Source: Candidatus Saccharimonadota bacterium (lineage in GTDB: Bacteria > Patescibacteriota > Saccharimonadia > Saccharimonadales > Saccharimonadaceae). From it: a stretch of 64,000 bases of DNA. A model generated the notes under the pieces. That model made no database searches. It had not been told where the DNA came from and saw only the letters and a program-made list of their open reading frames with translations. Numbering within the stretch: the first letter of the stretch is position 1; every line of letters begins with the position of its first letter. A program made the translations under genes and the position numbers. Shown here piece by piece: positions 24,112 through 32,799 of the stretch. The stretch lies in NCBI GenBank assembly GCA_009777315.1, contig WRMD01000003.1, positions 1 to 64,000 on the forward strand. The letters run 5' to 3'.

Positions 24112-24621
24112 TTATTTACTCTTTCTTCGCAGTCCGAAGCTCAGATTCCTACCTGCCTGCGTTGGCTTATCGGCCGTCGCCTCGTCAGCTAGTATTCCAA
24201 TGATCCGCTCTGCCAGCGCCATGCCAACCTCTTTGTGTGCCATTTCCCGCCCTTTGAAGAGCAGGGTAACTTTCACCTGGTCGCCATCCGCCAGAAACTC
24301 GCGAATCTTGTTAATCTTAATGTTGAGGTCGTTATCCCCAATCCTGAGCCCCAGCCGAATCTGCTTCAACTCGCTACTCTTAGCATTTTTCCTCGCTTTG
24401 GATAGTTCCTTCATCTTTTGATACTGGAACTTCCCGTAATTGATGATTTTCACCACCGGAGGCTTAGCGTTCGCCGAAATCTCAACGAGGTCCTCCCCCT
24501 GATCACGCGCCATCATATAGGCGTCACGCGAACTCATAATGCCAAGCTGCGAGCCGTCAGCACCGATGACACGAACTTCAGGATACCTAATATCCTGGTT
24601 GATACGCACCCGGTCGCTAAT
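24112..24621 (-). CDS. infC: Translation initiation factor IF-3, AUU start codon
   Basis: 169 residues. IF-3 N-domain: VRINQDIRYPEVRVIGADGS, LGIMSSRDAYMMARDQGEDL and KIINYGKFQYQK. C-domain: KQIRLGLRIGDNDLNIKINK and GDQVKVTLLFKGREMAHKEV. The frame is open far upstream, but a TACAAT -10 box lies between the upstream ATG codons and the conserved start. The only well-placed initiation site is ATT at 24621, with GGAAAGGA 6 nt upstream. AUU initiation is the known autoregulatory feature of infC in many bacteria: IF-3 discriminates against its own start codon. Confidence 0.96.
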   Translation of the reverse strand: MSDRVRINQDIRYPEVRVIGADGSQLGIMSSRDAYMMARDQGEDLVEISANAKPPVVKIINYGKFQYQKMKELSKARKNAKSSELKQIRLGLRIGDNDLNIKINKIREFLADGDQVKVTLLFKGREMAHKEVGMALAERIIGILADEATADKPTQAGRNLSFGLRRKSK

Positions 24622-24724
24622 TGCTGATCCTTTCCATTGCTCCCTATTATTGTAGCAGACTATTCCAGAAAAACAAGGGGTTCTTAGGGGTATTTTGGCA
24701 AGTCTACCCATAGCCATGGACCGT

Positions 24725-26269
24725 TTAACCATCATCCCCACCCGTCTTTTCTCGATACTGCAACGCTTCTAGCAGGTGCTCGTCGCCAATCTCGTCTCCT
24801 GCTTCTAAGTCCGCAATCGTCCTCGCCACCCTAAGTACCCGAAAATACGCTCGAGTCGACAACTTTAGCTTCTCTGTTGCTCTTCGTAGTAAATCTAGCG
24901 CTCCTGGCGCCACACCCAGCTCTTTTATCGAGTGGCTAGGTACCCCGCTGTTATACAGATAAGGGTGTCGCTCCCTTTGTTTTGCTGTCGCTTGCGCTAT
25001 TAGAGTCTCCGCTCGCCTCTGTTCGAGCGCCTCTTCTCCGCCCCCGGCCTTCTTAGTAGCTGCAACCAACTCGTTCGTATCCACCCTCTCAACATCGACG
25101 AACAGGTCAATCCGATCCAGTAGCGGCCCCGAAACCCGCTTCTGATACGCTCGTATCTGACCTGTTAAACACCTACACTCACGCTCTGGGTCACCCAAGT
25201 ACCCACACGGACATGGGTTTCTTGTCGCGATCAACATAAAGTCCGCCGGATAATTCAACTTCTGACTCACCCTTGTTATCGTTATCTCCTTGTCTTCCAG
25301 CGGTTGTCGCAGTGTATCTAGCAAAGCACGTGGATACTCAGGTAGCTCGTCAAGAAACAAAACCCCCAAATGCGCCAGGCTTATCTCACCTGGGATTGCT
25401 TTCGCTCCGCCGCCTATCAGCGACCCCACACTTGCTGTATGGTGCGGCGCCCGAAACGGCCTTTCCGTAGATAGTGGCTGTGGCCTTATCAGGCTGTGAA
25501 GCTTCGATACGGCAACTACTTCCTGTGGGAGCAGGGGAGGTAGTAGCCCTAGCGCCGCCCGCGCCAGCATGGTTTTCCCTACCCCCGGCGGCCCTGATAG
25601 CAAGATGTTGTGTCTTCCTGCTACCGCAATTGTCAGCGCCCGCTTCGCCTCCGCCTGCCCATGGATGTTGTCCAGCCATACATGCGGCTTTTTCTTCTCT
25701 TGCGGTTTTATCACCCTGCCTGCATCCACTCTGGCGTTCATGTCTGCCGTCTCTACGCGCGTTCCTATCAGTTCCCGAAATAATGTTTTTAGATCTGTTA
25801 CACCCCTGATCTCAACGCCATCGACCAAACTCGCCGCCTCAACGTTTTCCGTAGGGATGTATACAATTTTTATACCCGCATCTCGAGCTACCTCCACGAC
25901 GTTTATGATACCTGGAACGGGGCGAACTAGGCCGTCGAGCGCTAGCTCACCCACAAACAACTTACCGGAAGTCGCCGCCTCCGGTAACTGTCCCGATATG
26001 GTTAGGATGGCGAGAGCTATTGGGAGGTCAAGCCCTGCGCCTTCCTTGTTTAGTTCGGCCGGCGCTAAGCTTATTGTTAGCTTTTTAGCAGGGAAGTCGA
26101 GCAAGGAATTGTTTATAGCACTCCTGACTCGCTCACGGCTCTCCTCGACAGTTTTAGCAGCCATTCCGACTATGCTAAACCCGGGCAGGCCATTACTGGC
26201 ATCGCCCTCTATCTCGATGATCTTGCCGCCGTATCCCAGCGGTATTGCCGACCGAATCTTACTAACCAT
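24725..26269 (-). CDS. comM: YifB/ComM family Mg-chelatase-like AAA+ ATPase
   Basis: 514 residues from ATG 26269. The N-terminal Lon-like S5 fold domain begins MVSKIRSAIPLGYGGKIIEI and has GLPGFSIVGMAAKTVEESRE. The AAA+ module has Walker A LLSGPPGVGKTML, Walker B GVLFLDELPEY and RQPLEDKEITITRVSQ, then the CPCGYLGDPERECRC zinc-like segment and the C-terminal helical domain (LSTRAYFRVLRVARTIADLE). In naturally competent bacteria ComM is a branch-migration helicase that promotes recombination of incoming DNA, relevant to a genome rich in recombinable cassettes. TATAGT lies 6 nt before the ATG, pointing to leaderless mRNA. Confidence 0.95.
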   Translation of the reverse strand: MVSKIRSAIPLGYGGKIIEIEGDASNGLPGFSIVGMAAKTVEESRERVRSAINNSLLDFPAKKLTISLAPAELNKEGAGLDLPIALAILTISGQLPEAATSGKLFVGELALDGLVRPVPGIINVVEVARDAGIKIVYIPTENVEAASLVDGVEIRGVTDLKTLFRELIGTRVETADMNARVDAGRVIKPQEKKKPHVWLDNIHGQAEAKRALTIAVAGRHNILLSGPPGVGKTMLARAALGLLPPLLPQEVVAVSKLHSLIRPQPLSTERPFRAPHHTASVGSLIGGGAKAIPGEISLAHLGVLFLDELPEYPRALLDTLRQPLEDKEITITRVSQKLNYPADFMLIATRNPCPCGYLGDPERECRCLTGQIRAYQKRVSGPLLDRIDLFVDVERVDTNELVAATKKAGGGEEALEQRRAETLIAQATAKQRERHPYLYNSGVPSHSIKELGVAPGALDLLRRATEKLKLSTRAYFRVLRVARTIADLEAGDEIGDEHLLEALQYREKTGGDDG

Positions 26270-26430
26270 GACCCCACTATACACCCAATTTTCTAGAGAA
26301 AAAGCATAACCCTTCTGATTTTTCACCCCTGTTTGCTCAGATCAGAAAAAGTGAAAAAAGAATATCTTATCAACAGAGGTGACAAGAAATGTCCACCAAA
26401 AAGTTATATTATACGGCTCATGCTTATTTT

Positions 26431-26642
26431 CCCCACCCCCTACGGGTAGACACAGCGGAGGGAGAGACCAAGATAGCTTGCTGTAGCGTCACGTGTACCG
26501 GGGTTTATGGTGTTGTGGAGCAGGCGTGTATATGAAGCAACCGTTCCAGAGGCGACAGAGGGAACGAACCAGTGAGCTCGTTCGTTTAGGTACTCTAGGC
26601 CATTACCAGGACGTAGCATCCCGTCCGTGACAGTGGCGAAGG
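26431..26642 (-). repeat. Silent FISUMP C-terminal cassette E1
   Basis: Complete frame. The core reads HWFVPSVASGTVAS and the end reads GLSLRCVYP. Faces E2 across a 28-bp centre with GACTTTATAAAGTC. The 26330-26430 stretch before it has a TTATCAACA motif and nothing else identifiable. Confidence 0.87.
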
Positions 26643-26670
26643 AAAGCCAGGACTTTATAAAGTCGCTCCT

Positions 26671-26882
26671 CCTTCGCCACTGTCACGTCGGCATGGCTTC
26701 AGCCCTTTTCTGGCGTCCGTGAGCAGTCCATGCAATCATATTGGTGGGATGCGTCACTAAGCACAGCCGACAACGCTTCCCTCACGAATGTGTTTAACGC
26801 GCAATCTGGACCGGGCCAACACGCCAACGGCCAAAGACATTTTGCCTTCTCCCTCCGCTGTGTCTACCCGTAGGGGGTGGGG
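26671..26882 (+). repeat. Silent FISUMP C-terminal cassette E2
   Basis: Complete frame. The core reads YWWDASLSTADNAS and the end reads FAFSLRCVYP. Partner of E1. The 206 bp from here to the AEC gene show no gene or clear structure. Confidence 0.87.
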
Positions 26883-27088
26883 AGGATCTGCTTAGTCATT
26901 TGCTTAACCAAAAGGAACAAGAAGTAGAGTAAAGAAAAAGACCCTTCCCTCCCTAACTAACCCTAAGTAAGCCAAAAAGGACTAGACCATCCCCACTAAG
27001 TAACCATGAGCAAGACAGACAAGGAGGCCAGGAGGGCATAACTCTACTCTACACCAACAGCAGTGGGGAGGGAGCGTTTGCCGTGAAC

Positions 27089-28024
27089 TTACCAGGTCAT
27101 GAGGAAGCCGAGCATGATCGGTAAGGTGACGATGGAGAGGATGGTGCTGATGACGACGAGTTCGGAGGCGGAGATGGGGTCGCCGCCGTATTTTTCGGCG
27201 AAGAGACCGAGGCTGGTGGCGGTGGGGAGGGCTTGGATGAGGACGAGGATGTTTCTGACGTCGGCGGGGGCGCCGAGGAGATAGAGGATGCCGAAGGTAG
27301 CGAGTGGGCCGATGGTGAGTTGGACGAGAGCAGTGATGAAGAGGCGCTTCTTTTTGATGAGTTTTTTGAGGTCGGCGCGGGAGAGCATGTAACCGATGCA
27401 GATGAGAGAGAGCGGAGTCATCATGCCGGCGACGGAGGACACGGACATGGTGAGGATTTCGGGGAGGGCGACGGGGAGGATGAAGAAGGCGGCGCCTAGG
27501 GCAACGGCGATGATGTTGGGGTTTAAGAGGGTGCTAATGAAGAGTTTGCGATCGAATTTGCCTTGCATAAGGTAGACGCCGTAGCCGAAGAGGCCGAGGT
27601 TGAAGGGGATGATGAAGCCGCAGTAGGGCATCATGGCTTCGGGGCCGAAGATGGTGAGGACGAGGGGGAGGCCGAGGAAGGCGGCGTTGTTGAAGATGAG
27701 GGCGAATTGGCTTTCGTTTCGGGAGTAGCGGGAGGTGTTTTTGAGGGTGTGTTTGTTGAAGAGGAGTTTGCCGAGGATGGCGAGGGCACCGAGGACGAGG
27801 GCGCCGGCGCCGAGGCCGAAAAGGAAGTTGCTGAGGGCGGCTTGGTCGAAGTCGGCGGGGAAGGCGCTGAAGAGGGCGGCCGGCATGGCAACGAGCAGGA
27901 GGATATTGATGAGTTGTTTGTTGGTGCTTTCGGAGATCCATCTGATTTTGCCGAGGAAGAGACCAAGGAGCATGATAATGCCGACCATCGCGAGGCGGGA
28001 GTAGAAGATGTTTAAATCGCTCAT
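27089..28024 (-). CDS. AEC (auxin efflux carrier) family transporter
   Basis: 311 residues from ATG 28024. About ten hydrophobic helices in two halves, with the family features NKQLINILLLVAMPAALFSA (first half) and FIIPFNLGLFGYGVYLMQG, AGMMTPLSLICIGYMLSRAD and PTATSLGLFAEKYGGDPISA. AEC transporters export or import organic acids such as malate or lactate by proton or sodium coupling. A TATAAT box about 10 nt before the start gives a very short 5' leader. First gene to the right of the strand-composition switch. Confidence 0.9.
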   Translation of the reverse strand: MSDLNIFYSRLAMVGIIMLLGLFLGKIRWISESTNKQLINILLLVAMPAALFSAFPADFDQAALSNFLFGLGAGALVLGALAILGKLLFNKHTLKNTSRYSRNESQFALIFNNAAFLGLPLVLTIFGPEAMMPYCGFIIPFNLGLFGYGVYLMQGKFDRKLFISTLLNPNIIAVALGAAFFILPVALPEILTMSVSSVAGMMTPLSLICIGYMLSRADLKKLIKKKRLFITALVQLTIGPLATFGILYLLGAPADVRNILVLIQALPTATSLGLFAEKYGGDPISASELVVISTILSIVTLPIMLGFLMTW

Positions 28025-28125
28025 ACTTGAACTGATTATATCACGTTGGTTGACATGTTGGCTGATGTACCCAGCGGTGGCGAAGGGCTGGCAAAACATC
28101 CGACAATGTGATATAGTCTAGCCAT

Positions 28126-28212
28126 GCCCGGATGGCGGAATTGGTAGACGCGCTAGCTTCAGGTGCTAGTGTCTTTACAGATGTGCTGGTTCGAGTCCAG
28201 TTCCGGGCACCA
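28126..28212 (+). tRNA. tRNA-Leu (anticodon CAG)
   Basis: Class II tRNA with long variable arm: acceptor GCCCGGA/TTCCGGGC, anticodon stem CTAGC/GCTAG with loop TTCAGGT (anticodon CAG), T-arm CTGG-TTCGAGT-CCAG, encoded CCA. Confidence 0.97.
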
Positions 28213-28255
28213 AAATAATTTTACTTCTGGGGGGTGTGGTATACTACTAGCAAGT

Positions 28256-28723
28256 ATGCTACCTTCGATTTTGGTTGACATTCTGGCCAACCGTTATTTT
28301 ATGATTGCGCTGGTCGCGCTGGTCTTGGCGCAAGTTTTAAAGACCTTTTACAACTATTGGCGGACGAAATCTTGGAAAAAGACGTTGCTATACAGTACCG
28401 GCGGCATGCCGAGTTCGCATAGCGCGCTGGCGGTTTCGCTGATGGTGGCGGTGGGGTTGTATGACGGCTTTCGGACACCGTTGTTTGCGATGAGTGCGGT
28501 GCTTGCGCTAGTGGTGTTGCATGACGCGGTGGGGATTCGTCGCGCCGCCGGCCAACAGGCCGAGGCGATCAACTTTCTTGCTGGTAAACTCGAGAAAAAA
28601 CACGGCATCAAACTCGGCTATAATCTCAAGGAGCTCCTCGGACATCAACCGATTGAAGTCGTGGCCGGTGGTATTCTTGGTTTGATAGTGGCGCTGGTTA
28701 TGTATTGGTTGATCCCGCTGTAA
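28256..28723 (+). CDS. Divergent PAP2 family (DUF212) membrane protein
   Basis: 155 residues from ATG 28256, with a TATACT box 10 nt upstream. The family pattern is clear: LAQVLKTFYNYWRTKSW, STGGMPSSHSALAVSLMVAV, HDAVGIRRAAGQQAEAIN and LLGHQPIEVVAGGILG. These proteins relate to acid phosphatase/vanadium-haloperoxidase lipid phosphatases, although the classical catalytic set is reduced to the SSHSA and LLGHQP parts. Membrane located. Substrate unknown. Confidence 0.92.
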   Translation: MLPSILVDILANRYFMIALVALVLAQVLKTFYNYWRTKSWKKTLLYSTGGMPSSHSALAVSLMVAVGLYDGFRTPLFAMSAVLALVVLHDAVGIRRAAGQQAEAINFLAGKLEKKHGIKLGYNLKELLGHQPIEVVAGGILGLIVALVMYWLIPL

Positions 28724-28866
28724 AATATCGCCTTTATCGCATATCGCTTTTACCACGGTGCGAGGTATTGATTTACGCTCTAATGCTGGTATAATGAGAG
28801 TAGCTGCAAAGCAAACATAAACACAATCGACTACAATAAAGACCAAAAATATCCTATAGGAAGGGG

Positions 28867-29535
28867 GTGGAAGATGTGGGTAGTTTGTCTCTGGCAGAGA
28901 CCTTTATGGCAATGTACTCTAGCGGTGGATGCTTGGAGAGATTCTTGAATCGGCGCGACGGCATACATCAAGAAGTAATGGAAGGGATGTCGGCCTGGCA
29001 CGACCATATGCGTGAAGTAGAAATCCTGGCGGTTTGTATGGGCATAGTGGGCGGATTGCCAGACGAAGACATTAAGATTTTGGCGGTAGGAGCCGGATCG
29101 CACGACATTGGCAAAGTACGTGAGGGAATCCAACAGTTGATTAGCGCGCCGAGGCATTTATCGGCGGCGGAAATGGACCAGGTTAAGACACATGTGGAGT
29201 TTGGCGTGTACCTGGCAAGAGCCAGTATGCTGGACGATGTGAGCCCGAGAGCTATAAGCATCATCGGCGAGCACCATGAGCGGAGAGACGGGTCAGGTTA
29301 TCCGAAGGGGCTCAAGGGAGACGAAATAGATGTGCTGGCAGAAATTACCGGTATTGCAGATACGTACGATGCTATCACGAGCGACAGGCCACATGAGAAG
29401 GCTAGATCTCAGGACGAGGCGATTGACATAGCGAGAGGAGAAGCACGGAAAGGCAGGTTTCGCGAGCGCTGGGTGGAAGCACTGGTGACAGTGGTGACGA
29501 ACCCGGGATACAGAAGGCGAGCTTGGCTAGAATGA
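28867..29535 (+). CDS. HD-GYP domain phosphohydrolase
   Basis: 222 residues, one HD-GYP domain: HDIGKVREGIQQ (HD metal site), DQVKTHVEFGVYLARA and IIGEHHERRDGSGYPKGLKG (the HHExxDGxGYP signature), followed by EITGIADTYDAITSDRPH. HD-GYP enzymes degrade cyclic di-GMP. No sensory domain is attached. Start is a GTG at 28867 or 28876, both near GGAAGGGG. A TATAAT promoter lies about 75 nt upstream and a strong terminator follows. Confidence 0.92.
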   Translation: MEDVGSLSLAETFMAMYSSGGCLERFLNRRDGIHQEVMEGMSAWHDHMREVEILAVCMGIVGGLPDEDIKILAVGAGSHDIGKVREGIQQLISAPRHLSAAEMDQVKTHVEFGVYLARASMLDDVSPRAISIIGEHHERRDGSGYPKGLKGDEIDVLAEITGIADTYDAITSDRPHEKARSQDEAIDIARGEARKGRFRERWVEALVTVVTNPGYRRRAWLE

Positions 29536-29551
29536 ATACATTGTGATGTAG

Positions 29552-29590
29552 AGCGAACGGGATTAAGACGACCGTTCGCTTTTGCTGTTT
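29552..29590 (+). terminator. Terminator after HD-GYP gene
   Basis: Stem AGCGAACGG/CCGTTCGCT with 11-nt loop, then TTTGCTGTTT. Located between convergent genes. Confidence 0.82.
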
Positions 29591-31046
29591 AGTTTTTGCA
29601 TTGGAGGAGCATGTGCTCGATGGGGGCGAAGCGGTCGGTGTAGACGCGGCCGATAGCGCGCTGGAGCGGCTGGATGCTGCTGGTCTCGTCGAAGGTGAGG
29701 GCGCGGCGAGAGAAGATAAGTTCGATGTTGGTGATGGTATGATCGCCTGGGAATTGTTGGACTATGTAGCGGTTGGGTAGATGGCGAGCGTAAATGCCGT
29801 AGACGGCATCAAAGAGGCGGCTGCAATTGCCGGCTTGAGCGCCGATGAGGTTGACGACGATGACGCCTTGGTCGTCGAGTAGGTGGTTGAGGCGATCGCC
29901 GAATTCGCGGGTGACGAACTGCCAGGGCATGGCGATGTCTTTGGAGACGTCAACCATGATGAAGTCGTATTGCTTGGTGTCGGCTTTACTCCGGACGAAG
30001 CTGCGGGCGTCTTCGCCGTAGATATTAATGTTATCGTGTTGGACAAAGCCGAAGTGTTTTTCGGCGATGGTCTGGAGCTTGGGGTCGATTTCGACGACAT
30101 CGATGGTGGAATCGGGGTATTGTCTGGCGAAGTAGTCAGGGAGATTGAAAGCGCCGCCACCCAAAATAAGGATGCGGGGGGGGGCTTCGATGTCGGACAT
30201 GCTGCTATGGAAGACTTCAGCGACCCGATGTTGATACCAAAAGACGAGCTCGCCGGAGCCGTCGGTGAAGACGGCGGACTGGATGCCGTGCGGGCCACTG
30301 AGAAGGGCGGTGATGTCGCGATCTTCCCAGGTGGTGGAGACGACTAAGTAGCGGGCGGTGGCGGTGTCGATGGTTATAGTATCGGAATCGCTGGAGCGCC
30401 AGACGAGGAAGCCGGCGACAACAACGAGGGCGATGGAGAAAACGAGGCGAACTTCCCAGAGGTCTTTAGTGACGAGCAGCCAGCTAATGCCGGCTGAGAG
30501 GGCGACGAGCAAGGCAAGCGTGACGTCGCCGCCGATGAGGCCAAAGAGGACAAAACCAGTAAGGAAAGTGCCGAGGATGCTACCGATGGCGTTCATGGCG
30601 GAGAGGTTGGCGACTGAACTGCCGGAAGTTTCGGTGGAGGTGATGGCCATTTTGGCGAGATAGGGGCTGACCATGCCGAGGATGAAGCTGGGTAGGGCGA
30701 AGAGGAGGAGGGCGGCGGTAAGGCCTTGCCAGCGGGCGTCTTTGAAGATAGCGACGGAAAGGTCAATGATGAGGCTTCCGGCCATAAGGACGAAGACGAT
30801 GCCGGCGCTTGCTGCGAGGAGGAGCCAGACGATGTCGAGAGGATTGTTGCGCTGGTCGGCGACGCGACCGCCATACCAGTAGCCTAACGCAAGGGCAGCC
30901 ATGATGACGCCGATGACGCTAGTCCAAACGAAGATGGAAGCGCCAATAGTGGGGGCGAGGAGGCGGGCGGCAACTAGCTCGAAAATCATTAGGACGAAGC
31001 CGGCGGTAAACGCGACGATTTTGTAGGCTAGCCCCTTATTCTTCAT
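29589..31046 (-). CDS. Membrane-fused spermidine-synthase-like methyltransferase-fold protein
   Basis: 485 residues. The N-terminal half has 6-7 transmembrane helices (VAFTAGFVLMIFELVAARLL; VWTSVIGVIMAALALGYWYG). The C-terminal half is a spermidine synthase/SAM-dependent fold with RILILGGGAFNLPDYFARQY, STIDVVEIDPKLQTIAEKHF and DDQGVIVVNLIGAQAGNCSR. This fused type is widespread, and aminopropyl transfer is not proven for it. TATACT lies 6 nt before the ATG, so the mRNA is leaderless. Confidence 0.88.
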   Translation of the reverse strand: MKNKGLAYKIVAFTAGFVLMIFELVAARLLAPTIGASIFVWTSVIGVIMAALALGYWYGGRVADQRNNPLDIVWLLLAASAGIVFVLMAGSLIIDLSVAIFKDARWQGLTAALLLFALPSFILGMVSPYLAKMAITSTETSGSSVANLSAMNAIGSILGTFLTGFVLFGLIGGDVTLALLVALSAGISWLLVTKDLWEVRLVFSIALVVVAGFLVWRSSDSDTITIDTATARYLVVSTTWEDRDITALLSGPHGIQSAVFTDGSGELVFWYQHRVAEVFHSSMSDIEAPPRILILGGGAFNLPDYFARQYPDSTIDVVEIDPKLQTIAEKHFGFVQHDNINIYGEDARSFVRSKADTKQYDFIMVDVSKDIAMPWQFVTREFGDRLNHLLDDQGVIVVNLIGAQAGNCSRLFDAVYGIYARHLPNRYIVQQFPGDHTITNIELIFSRRALTFDETSSIQPLQRAIGRVYTDRFAPIEHMLLQCKN

Positions 31047-31062
31047 TTAGCTAGTATAGCAT

Positions 31063-32184
31063 TTATTTAGCGCTGGCGATGGCGGAGAGGAGAGAGTCTT
31101 CGGCTTTTTTGCTGGTCTTGGGCTTGGCCTTTTTCTCGAGGATTTCGATGTCGAGGTCGTAACCGGTGAGCTGAGAGGCGAGGCGGACGTTTTGGCCTTG
31201 GCGGCCGATAGCGATAGCTTGCTGGTCTTCGGTGGTGTAGACTTTGGCGCGTTTGGCTTTTTCGTCGAGGTCGATTTTGCTGATTTCGGCGGGCTGGAGA
31301 GCGGCGCGGATGAACTCAGCTACGTTGTCGCTCCAGGCGATGATGTCGATCTTCTCGCGGTCGCCGATTTCGTTTTGGACGGCTTGGACGCGGACGCCAC
31401 GACCGCCGACGAATGATCCGACCGGGTCAACGCCGGGGACTTCGCTGGCGACAGCGATTTTGGTGCGACGGCCGGCTTCGCGGGCGATGCCCTTGACGCT
31501 GACACTGCCGCTGGAGAGTTCGGGGACTTCTTGGCGGAAGAGGAGGTCGATGAATTCTTTGGCGCCACGGGAAACGATCATATCGACGCCACGCTCGTCG
31601 CGTTCGATGCCTTTGAGGTAAACTTTGAGTTGTTCGCCGACGCGGTGCCTTTCGCCCTCGATTTGTTCGGAGATGGGCATGATGGCGCTACCGCTGCCGC
31701 CGATGTCGATGCGGATGATTTTGGGCTCGACACGAGTGACGCGGCCGTTGATGATAGTGCCGATGGAATCTTCAAACATAGCCAGGACAGCTTCGCGCTC
31801 GGCTTCGCGGAGGGCTTGCATGAGAACTTGTTTGGCAGTTTGGCTGGCGATACGGCCGAGGGTTGAGACTTCGTGGCTTTCTTCGACGATGTCGCCGATA
31901 GCGGCGTCCTTTTTGAGAGCTTTGGCTTCGGCGAGAGGGATTTCTTTGGCCGGGATGTAGCCGACTTCGTCCTCGATGACTTCACGCATGACGTAGACGG
32001 TGGCGGTGCCGCTGTTGACATCCAGTATGGAGCGGACGTTTTGTTCGCGCTCGCCGTGTTCACGGCGCCAAGCGGCGGCGATGGCGGTTTCGATAGCCGC
32101 GAGCACAATCTCTTCGCTGAGGTTCTTCTCGTCAGCGAGGATTTTGACCATAGGGATCATTTGTTTTAAATCTAGTGTTTCCAT
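31063..32184 (-). CDS. nusA: Transcription termination/antitermination factor NusA
   Basis: 373 residues. N-terminal RNAP-binding domain (MVKILADEKNLSEEIVLAAI, then IEDEVGYIPAKEIP), S1 domain (GTIINGRVTRVEPKIIRIDI), KH1 (VPGVDPVGSFVGGRGVRVQA) and KH2 (EDQQAIAIGRQGQNVRLASQ), followed by a short basic tail. No C-terminal acidic repeats. In many bacteria nusA follows rimP; here it stands alone behind a leader with a terminator-like hairpin. The start is set by AAAGGAAC upstream. Confidence 0.97.
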   Translation of the reverse strand: METLDLKQMIPMVKILADEKNLSEEIVLAAIETAIAAAWRREHGEREQNVRSILDVNSGTATVYVMREVIEDEVGYIPAKEIPLAEAKALKKDAAIGDIVEESHEVSTLGRIASQTAKQVLMQALREAEREAVLAMFEDSIGTIINGRVTRVEPKIIRIDIGGSGSAIMPISEQIEGERHRVGEQLKVYLKGIERDERGVDMIVSRGAKEFIDLLFRQEVPELSSGSVSVKGIAREAGRRTKIAVASEVPGVDPVGSFVGGRGVRVQAVQNEIGDREKIDIIAWSDNVAEFIRAALQPAEISKIDLDEKAKRAKVYTTEDQQAIAIGRQGQNVRLASQLTGYDLDIEILEKKAKPKTSKKAEDSLLSAIASAK

Positions 32185-32189
32185 TTTGT

Positions 32190-32285
32190 TCCTTTCGTGT
32201 AATGATTATACCTATACATTAATCCTGAAAAATCCGCCCTTTCGGCCGGAATTGTCAGGTGTAATACATCTATTATAGCGCAGGC
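32190..32285 (-). promoter_or_regulatory. nusA leader with terminator-like hairpin
   Basis: On the minus strand a TATAAT box (32277-32272) is followed about 20 nt later by TCCGGCC-GAAA-GGGCGGA and TTTTT (about 32228-32253). A second TATAAT-like box (GGTATAATC) then sits about 20 nt before the ATG. A promoter, an early terminator and a second promoter ahead of a termination factor suggest autoregulation. Inference from sequence only. Confidence 0.5.
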
Positions 32286-32337
32286 TTGAAGCAAAAGCAA
32301 GTTGTGCTTGGTGCATTAGCTGTGATAAGATAAGAAT

Positions 32338-32787
32338 ATGACGGTTTTTGTGGTGCTGGCTATCATAGTAGCGATTATGGTTTTTGCGCACCGGCATTCA
32401 GGACCGGCGATGCTGGCAGTGATTGCCGGTGGGTATGTACATCAGACTTTTGGTGATTGGCTGACGGAGACGGTGATGAAAAATGTCGATGGGCTGGCGC
32501 AAGATATCGTGTCGAGCGTGATCTTCTTGATACTGGTGGCGGGCGTGCCTTTGCTGCTTTATTTTAAGTCGAAATCGGGACGGGTGGGGCTGATACATCT
32601 GGTGCAGATTGTGATATTTGCCGCGGTGCTGGTGCTTTTGGCGGCGCCGGTAGCCGGGCAGTGGGTGACATTTGATGCGTTGACGCAGGAGATCGTGGGG
32701 TGGGTGAATGCAAACATCCAATTCGTGGTAATAGCGGGTGTTGTGAGCGCCTACTACGATATTTTCTTTGCGACAGCGGCGGACTAA
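32338..32787 (+). CDS. Hypothetical four-helix membrane protein
   Basis: 149 residues, four hydrophobic segments (VFVVLAIIVAIMVFA; GLAQDIVSSVIFLILVAGVPLL; LVQIVIFAAVLVLLAAPVAG; IQFVVIAGVVSAYYDIFFA). This is the size and pattern of a small CvpA-like or structural membrane protein, but no family is recognised. The short gap of 12 nt to the next gene suggests co-transcription with it. Confidence 0.7.
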   Translation: MTVFVVLAIIVAIMVFAHRHSGPAMLAVIAGGYVHQTFGDWLTETVMKNVDGLAQDIVSSVIFLILVAGVPLLLYFKSKSGRVGLIHLVQIVIFAAVLVLLAAPVAGQWVTFDALTQEIVGWVNANIQFVVIAGVVSAYYDIFFATAAD

Positions 32788-32799
32788 GGGGGAGGGCGA

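Noticed and set aside
26365-26376. DnaA box (TTATCAACA) as sign of an origin
   Set aside because: A single one-mismatch copy is expected by chance; no cluster is present. The origin question is left to skew analysis.
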